The notes: generated from the sequence alone by a model not told the origin. Positions 17,570-27,361 are shown, counted from the first letter of the stretch. The stretch: 64,000 nt of DNA from Rhodobacter flavimaris (GCF_021378075.1 NZ_JAJUOS010000010.1:122239-186238), one strand, 5' to 3'. Numbers and translations are program-made.

Positions 17570-18877
17570 TCAACCGTTACGCTTGTCTCGCAGCTTTGCG
17601 AACCACTCGACACGCTTTTTCAGCTCGCGTTCGAAGCCGCGTTCGACCGGATTGTAATAGACCGGGCGCTTCATCGTGTCGGGGAAGTAGTTCTGTCCCG
17701 AGAAGCCATCCTCGGCGTCGTGGTCATAGGCATAGCCCGCGCCATAGCCCTGCTCTTCCATCAGCCGGGTCGGCGCGTTGAGGATATGCTTGGGCGGCGG
17801 CTCGGACCCGGTCTTGCGCGCCCCGTCGCGCGCGGCCTTGTAGGCGACGTAGCCCGCATTCGATTTCGGCGCGAGGGCGAGGTAGATCACCGTCTGCGCC
17901 AGCGCCAACTCGCCCTCGGGCGAGCCGAGGCGTTCATAGATCTCCCAGGCGTGCAGCGCCTGGGTCTGGGCCTGCGGATCGGCAAGGCCAATATCCTCGA
18001 CCGCCATGCGCACGAAGCGCCGCGCAAGGTAGCGCGGATCCTCGCCGCCTTCGAGCATCCGGGCAAACCAGTAAAGCGCCGCGTCCGGGTCTGACCCGCG
18101 CACCGATTTGTGCAGGGCCGAGATCAGGTTGTAATGCTCATCCCCCGACTTGTCGTATTTCGCCGCCCGCCGCATCAGCCGCGCCGAGAGCGCCTGCGTA
18201 TCGAGGGGCGCCGAGACCTTCCAAGCCATCACCTGCTCGATCAGATTTAGCAGCGCCCGCCCGTCGCCATCGGCCATCTCCATTAGCGCCTCGCGCGCCG
18301 GGGCCTTGAGCGGCAGCGCCCGGCCCAGGGTCTGCTCGGCTCGCTGCGCCAGCCGTTCGAGACTGGCGAGGTTCAAACGCTCCAGCACGATCAACTGCGC
18401 GCGGCTGAGCACGGCGGCGTTCAGCTCAAAGCTCGGGTTCTCGGTTGTGGCTCCGACCAGCAGGATCGTGCCGTCCTCCATATGCGGCAGGAAGCTGTCC
18501 TGCTGCGCCTTGTTGAAGCGGTGGATCTCATCGACGAAAAGCAGCGTGCCCCGGCCCTGCTGGAAGCGCAGCTTGGCGGCCTCGAACACCTTGCGCAATT
18601 CCGGCACGCCCGAGAAGATCGCCGAGATCTGAACGAAGCTGCGGTCGGTTTCCGAGGCCAGCAGCCGCGCGATGGTGGTCTTGCCCACGCCCGGCGGCCC
18701 CCAGAGGATCAGCGAACTCAGCGACCCCGCCGCCAGCATCGCGCCCAAGGGTCCCTCGGGGCCCAACACATGCTCCTGCCCGATCACCTCGGAAAGGTGC
18801 TGCGGACGGATGCGGTCCGCGAGGGGGCGATGGGCCGGAGCCTCTTTCGCCGGTTGGGTATCGAACAGGTCAGACAT
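17570..18877 (-). CDS. rarA: Replication-associated recombination protein A (MgsA/WHIP AAA+ ATPase)
   Basis: This 435-residue AAA+ ATPase acts at stalled replication forks with SSB and RecA. Walker A is GPPGVGKTT (about 59-67), Walker B LLFVDEIHRFN, sensor 1 GATTENPS, and sensor 2 lies in the YDKSGDEHYNLISALHKS region. The C-terminal tetramerisation domain is complete. I start it at ATG 18877 because the sequence before MSDLFDTQ is not protein-like, although that frame remains open. First gene of the rarA-crcB-rluC-HAD-ATP12 operon. Confidence 0.95.
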   Translation of the reverse strand: MSDLFDTQPAKEAPAHRPLADRIRPQHLSEVIGQEHVLGPEGPLGAMLAAGSLSSLILWGPPGVGKTTIARLLASETDRSFVQISAIFSGVPELRKVFEAAKLRFQQGRGTLLFVDEIHRFNKAQQDSFLPHMEDGTILLVGATTENPSFELNAAVLSRAQLIVLERLNLASLERLAQRAEQTLGRALPLKAPAREALMEMADGDGRALLNLIEQVMAWKVSAPLDTQALSARLMRRAAKYDKSGDEHYNLISALHKSVRGSDPDAALYWFARMLEGGEDPRYLARRFVRMAVEDIGLADPQAQTQALHAWEIYERLGSPEGELALAQTVIYLALAPKSNAGYVAYKAARDGARKTGSEPPPKHILNAPTRLMEEQGYGAGYAYDHDAEDGFSGQNYFPDTMKRPVYYNPVERGFERELKKRVEWFAKLRDKRNG

Positions 18878-18948
18878 GGCCCATAGGTAATCCGCGCGCC
18901 GGCGGTGCGAAAGCCCCCTTGCCGCAAGAAACGCGGACGCTGCACGCC

Positions 18949-19344
18949 TCAGTCGGGGACGACGGCATCCGCCTCGATCTCGACCAGCCACTCGGGATTC
19001 ACGAAGCGGTTGATCGCCATGATCGTATCGACTGGTCGCGAGTCGAGGCAGTAAAGCTTTCGGGCCTCGATGGCCGGTTTCCAGTTGTCGATATCGGTCA
19101 GGATCACCCGTGTGCGCACTACGTCCTGAAGACCGGATCCGGCCTGCTCCAGCGCAGCCTTGATGATCTCGAAACACTGCCTGGTCTGCAAGAACACGTC
19201 GCCGACGCCGACGGTCTTTCCGTCCGTCCCAACCGGTGCCGTACCGCCGACCGCGATGAAGTTCCCAACCCTGACGGCCCGACTGAACCCCACGATGTTT
19301 TCCATGGGATTGCCGTTGGAAATTAGCTGTCGCCCCTGACCCAT
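18949..19344 (-). CDS. RidA/YjgF-family protein
   Basis: The 131-residue product has the RidA chorismate-mutase-like fold pattern: FSRAVRVGNFIAVGGTAP, QTRQCFEIIKAALEQAG and VVRTRVILTDI, the last carrying the arginine that in RidA binds the 2-imino/enamine acid carboxylate. RidA proteins hydrolyse reactive enamine intermediates from PLP enzymes, though some relatives have other roles. GGAGG stands 7 bases before ATG 19344. It is in the same direction as the GFA gene, 70 bp downstream of it. Confidence 0.9.
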   Translation of the reverse strand: MGQGRQLISNGNPMENIVGFSRAVRVGNFIAVGGTAPVGTDGKTVGVGDVFLQTRQCFEIIKAALEQAGSGLQDVVRTRVILTDIDNWKPAIEARKLYCLDSRPVDTIMAINRFVNPEWLVEIEADAVVPD

Positions 19345-19414
19345 AGCTCGTCCTCCCCAAAGGTGTCTCCAGACGCTGTGAGGCCCTCGTGGTTTCTCAT
19401 CCCGCGCGCTTGCC

Positions 19415-19903
19415 TTACAAATCCCCAATTCGGCGGCAGGTTTCGAAGATCGTCGCCTGCTGCGGTGTGCCGTCGCTCGTCGTCGCATGCTCGGTGAATG
19501 TCGGCACCCCGGCGGGCACGACGGTGTCCGGGCGAGCCACCCCAAGAAAGATGTGCTTTGAGGTCTCAGGGGCGAGCGGGAACCAGCCGGGGTCATCAAA
19601 TGTTCCGGCGTATATACCGACGGCGCCGGGAAACCGCTCAAAACTGAGCCAGAGCTTGGTGCCGCAATCCGGGCAGAAATGAACATGGACAACCTTGCCG
19701 GAGCCCGCGGAGACCTGATCGTAGATCTTGGGCGCGCCCGAAAGCACGACAAGATCGCGATCATCGAAGATCGGCTCGACCATATAGGCTGATCCGGTGG
19801 CCCTTTGGCAAAACCGGCAATGGCAAATCGTGACCCGGCTTGGCATGGCAAGCGTTGCGTAGCGAACGGCTCCGCATAGGCATCCCCCTTCGTGTCGTGT
19901 CAT
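19415..19903 (-). CDS. GFA-family (glutathione-dependent formaldehyde-activating-like) zinc protein
   Basis: This 162-residue protein has the full set of GFA zinc ligands: CLCGAVRY (9-16), CHCRFCQRATGS (28-39) and CPDCGTKLW (near 77). The family is named after an enzyme that forms S-hydroxymethylglutathione, but most members have no proven function. AAGGAGG sits 7 bases before ATG 19903. It is separated from luxI by a terminator at 20011-20042 and so belongs to a different unit. Confidence 0.88.
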   Translation of the reverse strand: MTRHEGGCLCGAVRYATLAMPSRVTICHCRFCQRATGSAYMVEPIFDDRDLVVLSGAPKIYDQVSAGSGKVVHVHFCPDCGTKLWLSFERFPGAVGIYAGTFDDPGWFPLAPETSKHIFLGVARPDTVVPAGVPTFTEHATTSDGTPQQATIFETCRRIGDL

Positions 19904-20010
19904 TGCGCTTCCTCCTTGTCACGGAAGTGAACCCGACAGGCGCCGCGCTCACTCCCAGCCTAGCACGGAACAGGCTCACCCGCCGAAACATCCGTGACAG
20001 ACGGTCCACC

Positions 20011-20042
20011 AAAAAGAAAAGGCCCCCGCGATTGGCAGGGGC
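20011..20042 (-). terminator. Intrinsic terminator of luxR-luxI
   Basis: On the minus strand a 7-bp stem (GCCCCTG with CGGGGGC, one G-U pair, 7-nt loop) is followed by CTTTTCTTTTT. It starts 49 bases after the luxI stop and precedes the GFA gene, so it closes the quorum-sensing unit. Confidence 0.8.
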
Positions 20043-20090
20043 AAGTTAGTCATACAGGCTGCGGCGCGTTGGGTTCGGCCGCATGAAGGA

Positions 20091-20675
20091 TCAGTGCATC
20101 TTGGTGGCGAGACTGATCTCGACGCAGACATGCGCGCCGCCGATGTCCAATACCGGTCCCGTCGGCTCACAATCGAGCCCCACCCGGCGCGCCAGACGCG
20201 GCGCAAGGGCCGGGATCAGTCCCAGCACCTGCGTCGCGCCGAAGGTGCGTGCCGAGATGACCATCTCGTGGATCAGCTGCGACTGCACGCGCATGCGCTG
20301 CCCCGAGGGCACGTGCTCGGACACGAAGATGCGCGAGCATTCCCAGATGTGCTCGCCGATCGGCGCCTCCTGCCAGAGCAGGTTCGACGGGATCGACTCG
20401 AGCAGCCCGCGTTGTGCATCGCGGATCATGTAGCTGTAGATCCCGCACTGATGCGTGGTCGGCAGCAGCCGGACCCCGGCCAGAACCCGGCCATTTTCGT
20501 GAACGGCGACCCAACGGCTTGCCGCCGTGTCATATTGGTCGAACTCCATCCCGTCGACCTGCGGCAGATCCCACCGCTTACGACCGATGAAAGTTTCGTG
20601 TCGTGCGCGAAAGAAATTCGCGAACAACTCGCCATGGTTGTGCAGATTGGCGTAAGAAAGAGTGGTAGCTTCCAT
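20091..20675 (-). CDS. Acyl-homoserine-lactone synthase (LuxI family)
   Basis: A 194-residue autoinducer synthase that couples an acyl-ACP to S-adenosylmethionine. The invariant residues are readable: R25, F29, W35, D46, D49, R69, E112 and R115 (RHETF, RKRW, EFDQYD, GVRLLP, WECSR). All catalytic positions are present, so the enzyme should be active; acyl length cannot be predicted. AAGGAGG is 7 bases before ATG 20675. It lies 47 bp downstream of luxR in the same direction. Confidence 0.95.
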   Translation of the reverse strand: MEATTLSYANLHNHGELFANFFRARHETFIGRKRWDLPQVDGMEFDQYDTAASRWVAVHENGRVLAGVRLLPTTHQCGIYSYMIRDAQRGLLESIPSNLLWQEAPIGEHIWECSRIFVSEHVPSGQRMRVQSQLIHEMVISARTFGATQVLGLIPALAPRLARRVGLDCEPTGPVLDIGGAHVCVEISLATKMH

Positions 20676-20715
20676 AGTAGTGCCTCCTTGGGGTTGAAAC
20701 CTGGCAGGAAGCGCC

Positions 20716-20736
20716 ACAGAGCTCAGAGCAATCTGT
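20716..20736 (-). promoter_or_regulatory. Possible lux-box-like inverted repeat upstream of luxI
   Basis: The arms ACAGA and TCTGT flank an 11-base centre that itself contains GCTC/GAGC. It overlaps the luxR stop codon and sits 41-61 bases before the luxI start, a normal place for a LuxR site. It does not match the CTG-N10-CAG consensus of well-known lux boxes, so this is tentative. Confidence 0.25.
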
Positions 20737-21334
20737 ATTCTCGCGCTTTTCGCACGGCCTCGGAGGTGGTGCGGGCCTCAAGTCGGATCCGAGCCGACTT
20801 CAACCTCGCTTTCAACGCACTCTCCGATATCCCCAGTTTGGCAGCGGCAGCAGTGTGGCGATCCCCGTTCGAAATGCATTGCAGGGCCTCGATCTGAGCT
20901 GATGTCAGCTCAGTCGGTGGCGTGTTCTCCTCATGCAGGCGCAACGCTATTTCCAGAAGCTTCGCCAACTCGGCGTCGGTGAATTCCCGGTCCCCCCGAC
21001 CGATACCGACGATGGAGCGCGAAGAGATCGGCCCGCACGAGGCCGATGCTCCGAATTTCATGCCGAAAGCCGCCGCCTGTTTGATGACATCAAACGGGTC
21101 GGGAAAGGTAATCTCGCTCCAACGGGTGACACCCGTGCAGCCAATCCCCCAGAAGACGAGGGGATCGCGCAGGTAGTAAGAGTTGTCATTGTAGAGACGG
21201 ACCCAACCGGGCGGAAACGTGCTGTGATAGATCAGCGGCGTGGCGAAGCGTATGTGCAACCCTACGGTGAATCCGAGAGGTGACAGCTGGGCCAGTTCGT
21301 TCAGCATTTCAGACGTCGCGCGATTAAAAGACAT
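20723..21334 (-). CDS. LuxR-family quorum-sensing transcriptional regulator
   Basis: The 203-residue protein has an N-terminal autoinducer-binding domain (about 1-135) with the typical GWVRLYNDNSYYLRDPLVFW run containing Trp, Tyr and Asp-Pro ligand-contact positions. A C-terminal HTH follows (about 143-200): LTSAQIEALQCISNG, then AAAAKLGISESALKARLKSAR. It probably senses the product of the adjacent synthase. Base composition around it looks more AT-rich than the flanking genes. The AAGGA preceding ATG 21334 is unusually close to the start. Confidence 0.93.
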   Translation of the reverse strand: MSFNRATSEMLNELAQLSPLGFTVGLHIRFATPLIYHSTFPPGWVRLYNDNSYYLRDPLVFWGIGCTGVTRWSEITFPDPFDVIKQAAAFGMKFGASASCGPISSRSIVGIGRGDREFTDAELAKLLEIALRLHEENTPPTELTSAQIEALQCISNGDRHTAAAAKLGISESALKARLKSARIRLEARTTSEAVRKAREYRLL

Positions 21335-21339
21335 ATCCT

Positions 21340-21368
21340 TTTAGACAGGTCGCTGAGGGGTCCGTCAA
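21340..21368 (-). promoter_or_regulatory. Candidate luxR promoter
   Basis: On the minus strand TTGACG (21368-21363) and TCTAAA (21345-21340) are separated by 17 bp. Transcription would start about 6-8 bases further on, at or next to the luxR ATG at 21334, which would give a nearly leaderless mRNA. Confidence 0.4.
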
Positions 21369-21536
21369 CTTTTAATTGAATTTGCTGACTTTCCCGGGTG
21401 GGTATTAACCATCTATAAACTTAAAGGCGCAGGAATTGCACACCCCTTTGGCGTGCTTAGAGGGTCGCAGGAGGGGCTATTTCGTATAGCGCGGCACCGG
21501 ATGCAGATTGCGCGGCCACGATTCTGCCCCGGCGCG

Positions 21537-21569
21537 AAAAAGAAAAATCCCGCCAAAGGGCGGGATTTT
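21537..21569 (-). terminator. Intrinsic terminator after rplQ (end of alpha operon)
   Basis: An 11-bp stem (AAAATCCCGCC with GGCGGGATTTT, 4-nt loop) is followed on the minus strand by TCTTTTT. It begins 30 bases after the rplQ stop codon and marks the end of the ribosomal super-cluster. The rest of the 264-bp gap to luxR holds only AT-rich sequence and the luxR promoter candidate. Confidence 0.92.
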
Positions 21570-21598
21570 CAGTTCGGTCGGACCAAGCGGCCAGAGGA

Positions 21599-22018
21599 TT
21601 ATTCCTCGGCGGCTTCCTCGGCGGCCAGGCGGGCCTTGTCGGCAGCGCCCTTGGCGGCGGGGTCACGGTCAACCAGTTCGATGATCGCCATCGGAGCCAT
21701 GTCGCCATAGCGGAAGCCGGCTTTCAGAACGCGGGTGTAACCACCGTTGCGCTCTTTGAAACGCGGGCCGAGAACGTCGAACAGCTTGGCGACGTACTGG
21801 TCTTCCTTAAGCTGCGAAGCAGCCAGACGGCGCGCGTGCAGGTCGCCACGCTTCGCCAGGGTGATCAGCTTTTCGATGATCGGGCGCAGTTCCTTGGCTT
21901 TCGGCAGAGTGGTCTTGATCTGCTCGTGCTCGATGAGCGAGCCAGCCATGTTGGCGAACAGCGCCTTGCGGTGTTCGTGGGTACGGTTCAGACGGCGGTA
22001 GCCGCGAGCGTGACGCAT
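21599..22018 (-). CDS. rplQ: 50S ribosomal protein L17 (bL17)
   Basis: The 139-residue protein has the L17 core [44 protein letters not shown] and [26 protein letters not shown] short acidic alanine-rich tail follows, typical of Alphaproteobacteria. It binds 23S rRNA near the peptide exit tunnel. SD GGAGA lies before ATG 22018. Last gene of the alpha operon, separated from rpoA by a 151-bp gap that holds a hairpin and a possible promoter. Confidence 0.98.
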   Translation of the reverse strand: MRHARGYRRLNRTHEHRKALFANMAGSLIEHEQIKTTLPKAKELRPIIEKLITLAKRGDLHARRLAASQLKEDQYVAKLFDVLGPRFKERNGGYTRVLKAGFRYGDMAPMAIIELVDRDPAAKGAADKARLAAEEAAEE

Positions 22019-22129
22019 CTTATTTCTCCAGACTTGCGTTTTGCTTTGTGTTGCGCCGCCTGCGTTGGACGGTGCGTCGTTGGGGCATTTGCCCATGGTT
22101 CCCGGGACGTCCCGGCATTGGATGGGGGG

Positions 22130-22159
22130 CGTTTAGCCCACGCCCCCCGAATGAGTCAA
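22130..22159 (-). promoter_or_regulatory. Possible promoter in front of rplQ
   Basis: TTGACT (22159-22154), an 18-bp spacer and TAAACG (22135-22130) read leftward just after rpoA. The same bases overlap a 9-bp hairpin (22124-22132 with 22140-22148) lacking a uridine run, so the element could equally be a 3'-end structure of the rpoA message. Confidence 0.4.
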
Positions 22160-22169
22160 GCCACGAGGA

Positions 22170-23186
22170 TCAGAACTGATCTTCGAAACGCTTGGCCAGA
22201 TCCTCGATGTTCTCCGGCGGCCAGTCCTCGACTTCCATGCCGAGGTGCAGACCCATGCCCGAGAGCACTTCCTTGATCTCGTTGAGCGACTTGCGGCCGA
22301 AGTTCGGGGTGCGGAGCATCTCGGCTTCGGTCTTCTGGATGAGGTCGCCGATATAGACGATGTTGTCGTTCTTGAGGCAGTTGGCCGAACGCACCGAAAG
22401 TTCCAGCTCGTCCACCTTCTTGAGGAGGAGCGGGTTGAACTCGAGGCCCTCGTCGGCGTCCTGCTTCGAGGCCGATTCCGGCTCGTCGAAGTTCACGAAG
22501 ATCGACAGCTGGTCCTGCAGGATGCGCGCGGCGTAGGCCACGGCGTCCTCGGGGGTCAGCGAGCCGTCGGTTTCGATTTTCATCGTCAGCTTGTCGTAGT
22601 CGAGCACCTGGCCCTCGCGGGTGGGCTGAACTTCGTAAGCGACTTTCTTCACCGGCGAGTAGATCGCGTCGATGGCGATCAGGCCGATCGGCGCATCTTC
22701 CGGCTTGTTCTTGTCGGCGGCCACATAGCCCTTGCCGGTGTTCACGGTGAGTTCCATGAACAGGTCAGCGCCGTCGTCGAGATGGCAGATCACGTGATCC
22801 TTGTTCAGGACCTCGATGCCGTTCGATTCCGAGATGTCGCCACCGGTCACAACGCCCGGACCCTTGGCCGAGATCGACAGGCGCTTCGGCCCCTCGACTT
22901 CCATCTTCAGCGAGATGCCCTTGAGGTTCAGGATGATGTCGGTGACATCCTCACGCACACCGGCGACCGAGGAGAACTCGTGCAGCACGTTGTCGATCTG
23001 CACCGAGGTGATGGCCGCGCCTTGCAGCGACGACATCAGCACGCGGCGCAGCGCGTTGCCCAGCGTCAGACCGAAGCCGCGCTCAAGCGGTTCGGCGATC
23101 ACGGTCGCCTGACGTTGCGGATCATTGCCAGCCTTGACTTCAAGCTGCGTCGGCTTGATCAGCTCGGCCCAATTCTTATGGATCAT
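22170..23186 (-). CDS. rpoA: DNA-directed RNA polymerase subunit alpha
   Basis: At 338 residues this is the usual alpha subunit. The N-terminal dimerisation domain (1-235) has [25 protein letters not shown] and the GYVAA region. A linker and the C-terminal domain (about 250-325) follow, with [22 protein letters not shown] sequence that contacts UP elements and activators. GGAGG precedes ATG 23186. It follows rpsK after a 120-bp gap carrying a 14-bp hairpin. Confidence 0.98.
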   Translation of the reverse strand: MIHKNWAELIKPTQLEVKAGNDPQRQATVIAEPLERGFGLTLGNALRRVLMSSLQGAAITSVQIDNVLHEFSSVAGVREDVTDIILNLKGISLKMEVEGPKRLSISAKGPGVVTGGDISESNGIEVLNKDHVICHLDDGADLFMELTVNTGKGYVAADKNKPEDAPIGLIAIDAIYSPVKKVAYEVQPTREGQVLDYDKLTMKIETDGSLTPEDAVAYAARILQDQLSIFVNFDEPESASKQDADEGLEFNPLLLKKVDELELSVRSANCLKNDNIVYIGDLIQKTEAEMLRTPNFGRKSLNEIKEVLSGMGLHLGMEVEDWPPENIEDLAKRFEDQF

Positions 23187-23256
23187 GCGCTCTGCCTCCA
23201 TACTTGTTCCGGACCCATGTCCAATAGCCCGGAACGCCCGAGGAAAAATGCGAAAG

Positions 23257-23294
23257 CGGTCGGGCCGTGCAGGAACCCCCGCACGGCCCGACCG
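23257..23294 (-). other. Long perfect hairpin between rpsK and rpoA
   Basis: A 14-bp perfect stem with a 10-nt loop starts 13 bases after the rpsK stop. A TTTTT follows only 9 bases past the stem, so it is not a textbook terminator. It may attenuate transcription into rpoA or serve as an RNase III/mRNA-stability site. Confidence 0.65.
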
Positions 23295-23306
23295 TCGAAA
23301 CCTTGA

Positions 23307-23696
23307 TTAGACGCGGCGACGCTTGGGCGGGCGGCAGCCGTTGTGCGCGATCGGGGTCACGTCACGGATCGAGGTGATCGTGAGACCGACAGCGGCCAGC
23401 GCGCGCAGCGCCGACTCACGGCCCGAACCCGGGCCCTGCACTTCAACGTCGACCGTTTTCAGGCCGTGCTCCTGCGCCTTGCGGGCAGCGTCTTCAGCAG
23501 CCATCTGGGCGGCATACGGGGTCGATTTGCGCGAGCCCTTGAAGCCCATGGTGCCCGAGGACGACCACGAAATGGCGTTGCCCTGAACGTCAGAGATCAG
23601 GATCTTGGTGTTGTTGAACGACGAGTTCACGTGAACGACGCCAGCGGCGATGTTCTTGCGCTCTTTGCGTTTAACGCGGGTTTTATCGCGAGCCAT
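23307..23696 (-). CDS. rpsK: 30S ribosomal protein S11 (uS11)
   Basis: The 129-residue S11 contains [43 protein letters not shown] and the C-terminal [27 protein letters not shown]. It sits in the 30S platform next to S18 and S21. The start ATG 23696 is preceded by GGGGAGGGTGA. It lies 15 bp from rpsM, co-transcribed. Confidence 0.98.
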   Translation of the reverse strand: MARDKTRVKRKERKNIAAGVVHVNSSFNNTKILISDVQGNAISWSSSGTMGFKGSRKSTPYAAQMAAEDAARKAQEHGLKTVDVEVQGPGSGRESALRALAAVGLTITSIRDVTPIAHNGCRPPKRRRV

Positions 23697-23711
23697 TAGT
23701 TCACCCTCCCC

Positions 23712-24080
23712 TTACTTCTTCTTGCCGGCGATCGGCTTGGCCGGGCCCTTGCGGGTACGGGCGTTGGTGTGGGTGCGCTGACCGCGAACCGGCAGGTTGC
23801 GACGGTGGCGCAGGCCGCGGTAGCAGCCAAGGTCCATCAGGCGCTTGATGTTCATCGACACTTCACGGCGCAGGTCGCCCTCGACCGTGAGGTTGGCGTC
23901 GATGTATTCGCGGATCGCGAGCACTTCGGCGTCCGAGAGTTCATTCACACGGCGCGTCGGCTCAATGCCAACGGCTTCGACGATCTGGTTGGCGAACATC
24001 GGGCCGATGCCGTGGATGTACTGAAGAGCGATCGGGACGCGTTTCCCGGTCGGAATGTTGACGCCAGCAATACGTGCCAA
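23712..24080 (-). CDS. rpsM: 30S ribosomal protein S13 (uS13), TTG start
   Basis: The 122-residue product begins [18 protein letters not shown] after the initiator. The conserved start corresponds to TTG at 24080-24078, with AAGGAAA seven bases upstream. A GTG 33 bases earlier would add a non-conserved extension. S13 contacts the P-site tRNA and bridges to the 50S head; the basic tail GKKK is intact. First gene after the adk-rpsM gap, which carries its own promoter candidate. Confidence 0.96.
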   Translation of the reverse strand: MARIAGVNIPTGKRVPIALQYIHGIGPMFANQIVEAVGIEPTRRVNELSDAEVLAIREYIDANLTVEGDLRREVSMNIKRLMDLGCYRGLRHRRNLPVRGQRTHTNARTRKGPAKPIAGKKK

Positions 24081-24210
24081 AGCGACTTTCCTTATGTTGC
24101 GGTTCCGTAGCACCAGAACCTTTTTTCACAACAACCCCGGTCAGATGTCCGGGATCACGAAAGCCCGAGACTGCATCGCAGACTCAGGCGATTCTCAAGC
24201 GAGACGCCGT

Positions 24211-24239
24211 GACCTAGAGGGATTTGTCCACCGGGTCAA
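24211..24239 (-). promoter_or_regulatory. Candidate promoter for rpsM-rpsK-rpoA-rplQ
   Basis: TTGACC (24239-24234), a 17-bp spacer and TAGGTC (24216-24211) lie in the 171-bp gap between adk and rpsM. This is a strong -35 with a -10 lacking T at -7. It would allow the alpha operon to be transcribed separately from secY-adk. Confidence 0.6.
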
Positions 24240-24251
24240 GCGCCTTCGCGT

Positions 24252-24908
24252 TTATTTGGAGACGGCATCCAGAATGGTGTCGATCTGACCCGCAACCTCG
24301 TCGATCTCAGCCAGACCATCGACGGTGCTCAGCGCGCCGGCGTGGTAGTAATAGCCGATCAGCGGCGAGGTCTTCTTGTAGTATTCCATCAACCGGGTCT
24401 TGAGGCTGTCCTCGTTGTCATCGGCGCGCCGCTTCATGTCGTGGCTGCCGCAGACATCGCAGGTGCCCGCAACCTTGGTCGGCTTGGTCTCGTCGTGATA
24501 GACCTCGCCGCAGTTGCCGCAGGTGAAGCGGCCGGTGATGCGCTTGACCAGCGCCTCGTCGTCCACCCGCATCTCGATCACCGCATCCAGCGTCTGGCCG
24601 GTCTTGGCCAGCAGCGCGCCAAGCGCGTCCGCCTGCGGCAGGGTGCGCGGGAAGCCGTCGAAGATGAAGCCATTGCCCGAGGTCGAGGCCATCTTTTCCT
24701 CGATCAGGCCGATGACGATCTCGTCGGTGACCAGCTCGCCGCGGCTCATCACCCCGGCGACCTTTTGACCCATCTCGGTGCCCGAGGCCATTGCCTCGCG
24801 CAGCATGTCCCCGGTGGAGAGCTGAACCATGTTCCGCTCGTCCACCAACTTGCGTGCCTGCGTGCCTTTACCGGCGCCGGGCGGGCCCAGAAGGATGATA
24901 TTGGTCAT
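24252..24908 (-). CDS. adk: Adenylate kinase, zinc-type
   Basis: This 218-residue enzyme interconverts AMP + ATP and 2 ADP. P-loop [10 protein letters not shown] (7-16), AMP-site [10 protein letters not shown], and an extended LID with a CxxC...CxxC zinc knuckle (FTCGNCGE and CDVCGSHD). RRADDN carries catalytic arginines. Its position between secY and rpsM is usual. Only 14 bp separate it from the secY stop. Confidence 0.97.
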   Translation of the reverse strand: MTNIILLGPPGAGKGTQARKLVDERNMVQLSTGDMLREAMASGTEMGQKVAGVMSRGELVTDEIVIGLIEEKMASTSGNGFIFDGFPRTLPQADALGALLAKTGQTLDAVIEMRVDDEALVKRITGRFTCGNCGEVYHDETKPTKVAGTCDVCGSHDMKRRADDNEDSLKTRLMEYYKKTSPLIGYYYHAGALSTVDGLAEIDEVAGQIDTILDAVSK

Positions 24909-24922
24909 GCCGGCCCCTTCCG

Positions 24923-26281
<1,359 letters not shown>

Positions 26282-26384
26282 ATGCCCGTCTCTTTCATGC
26301 AAAACGCCGCCAGACCGTTCCCCGGTCGGCGGCGCCTGGAAAACTATTGCCTATGTAAGCGGGCCGGGGCCCGCCCACAACCGC

Positions 26385-26855
26385 TTATTCCGCAGCGGCG
26401 GCGGCAACGGTCAGCGTGCCACCGGCCTTCTCGACGGCTTCGATAGCCGCTTTCGAAGCGCCCGTGACGTTCAGGGTCACCTTCGAGGTGATCTCGCCCT
26501 TTGCCAGAACGCGCACGCCGTCCAGCTTGCGGCGCACCAGACCCGAGGCGACCAGCGCGTCTTCGGTGATGGCTTCAGCGGCGTTCAGCTTGCCTTCGGC
26601 GATGAACTTCTCGATCAGGCCGAGGTTCACGACGGCGAACGACAGGCGGTTCGGCTTGGTGAAGCCGCGCTTCGGCAGACGACGGTAGAGCGGCATCTGG
26701 CCGCCTTCGTAACCGTTCAGAGCCACGCCCGAGCGCGATTTTTGACCCTTGATACCGCGACCGGCGGTTTTACCCTTGCCCGAGCCCGGACCACGCGCAA
26801 CGCGCTTGGATTTCTTGGCGGCGCCCGCGTTGTCGCGGAGTTCATTCAGTTTCAT
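26385..26855 (-). CDS. rplO: 50S ribosomal protein L15 (uL15)
   Basis: The 156-residue protein starts [12 protein letters not shown] and has the glycine-rich [17 protein letters not shown] arm that penetrates 23S rRNA. The C-terminal globular domain ends in an alanine run. ATG 26855 has AAGGAGAAGCGAC in front. The 149-bp region upstream contains a promoter candidate, so rplO-secY-adk can be a separate unit from the preceding genes. Confidence 0.98.
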   Translation of the reverse strand: MKLNELRDNAGAAKKSKRVARGPGSGKGKTAGRGIKGQKSRSGVALNGYEGGQMPLYRRLPKRGFTKPNRLSFAVVNLGLIEKFIAEGKLNAAEAITEDALVASGLVRRKLDGVRVLAKGEITSKVTLNVTGASKAAIEAVEKAGGTLTVAAAAAE

Positions 26856-26952
26856 GTCGCTTCTCCTTTGCCGGAAATGCCCCCACAAGCGACAGAGGGG
26901 CACACGCGGCGTTTCTTGATTGATTCTTGTGGCCACAGACGGCCACCGGGGG

Positions 26953-26982
26953 CGTATAGACGAGGTGCTGGCGGGGGGTCAA
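26953..26982 (-). promoter_or_regulatory. Candidate promoter for rplO-secY-adk
   Basis: TTGACC (26982-26977), an 18-bp spacer and TATACG (26958-26953) lie in the gap behind the RraB-like gene, about 98 bp before the rplO start. A small hairpin (GTGGCC/GGCCAC) lies in the resulting leader. Together with the terminator at 27362-27394 it suggests internal restart of the spc operon. Confidence 0.65.
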
Positions 26983-27004
26983 GTAACATAGAGCCCCCAC
27001 CGGT

Positions 27005-27343
27005 TCAGACCGCCTCGATCGCCCAGCCTTCGGTCGCAAAGCCATGCAGCGCGCCAAGCAGGATCAGCGGCTCTTCCCAGCTCCAGAGCCAGGTGAGCGA
27101 CGGGGCGCCGGGCGGCGTCTCGACCTCGATGCAGGCGTCGTCCTCACCCTCGGCATCATACCAGGAGACGTCGAAGCCCGCATCCTCGGCCGCCTCGGAA
27201 AAGGCGTCCCAGTCTGCATCCGGCCCCTCGGGCGCGAAGCGGAAAACGGCGACGGCGAGCGCGGGCAGATCGCCCTGCCCTTCGAATTCTGCAAAAAACT
27301 TCGCCGTCTCGGCCTTCAGTTCCTCGAGTTCCATGACATTCAT
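27005..27343 (-). CDS. Small acidic protein, possible RNase E inhibitor RraB-like
   Basis: A 112-residue acidic protein between rpmD and rplO. It has an N-terminal helix (MELEELKAETAKFFAEFEG), then alternating strand/helix segments (LAVAVFRF, WDAFSEAAEDAGFDVSWYD), reminiscent of the RraB fold, and a tryptophan-rich LTWLWSWEEPLILL segment. RraB binds and inhibits RNase E; assignment here is by fold pattern only. GGAAGG lies before two candidate ATGs (27343 and 27334). A terminator separates it from rpmD. Confidence 0.55.
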   Translation of the reverse strand: MNVMELEELKAETAKFFAEFEGQGDLPALAVAVFRFAPEGPDADWDAFSEAAEDAGFDVSWYDAEGEDDACIEVETPPGAPSLTWLWSWEEPLILLGALHGFATEGWAIEAV

Positions 27344-27361
27344 CCTTCCAATGGGGTCATG

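Noticed and set aside
18878..19360. N-terminal extension of rarA by about 160 codons in an open frame
   Set aside because: It reads antisense-like sequence over the RidA gene in another frame; the RarA family starts at the MSDLFDTQ position.
20693..20722. Lux box of the CTG-N10-CAG type upstream of luxI
   Set aside because: The only CTG...CAG pair here has a 13-base spacer and poor arm symmetry.
24114..24251. rpmJ (L36) expected near secY-rpsM
   Set aside because: No CxxC...CH-type 37-41-codon frame is present in the gap between adk and rpsM; the gene must lie elsewhere, as in other Alphaproteobacteria.
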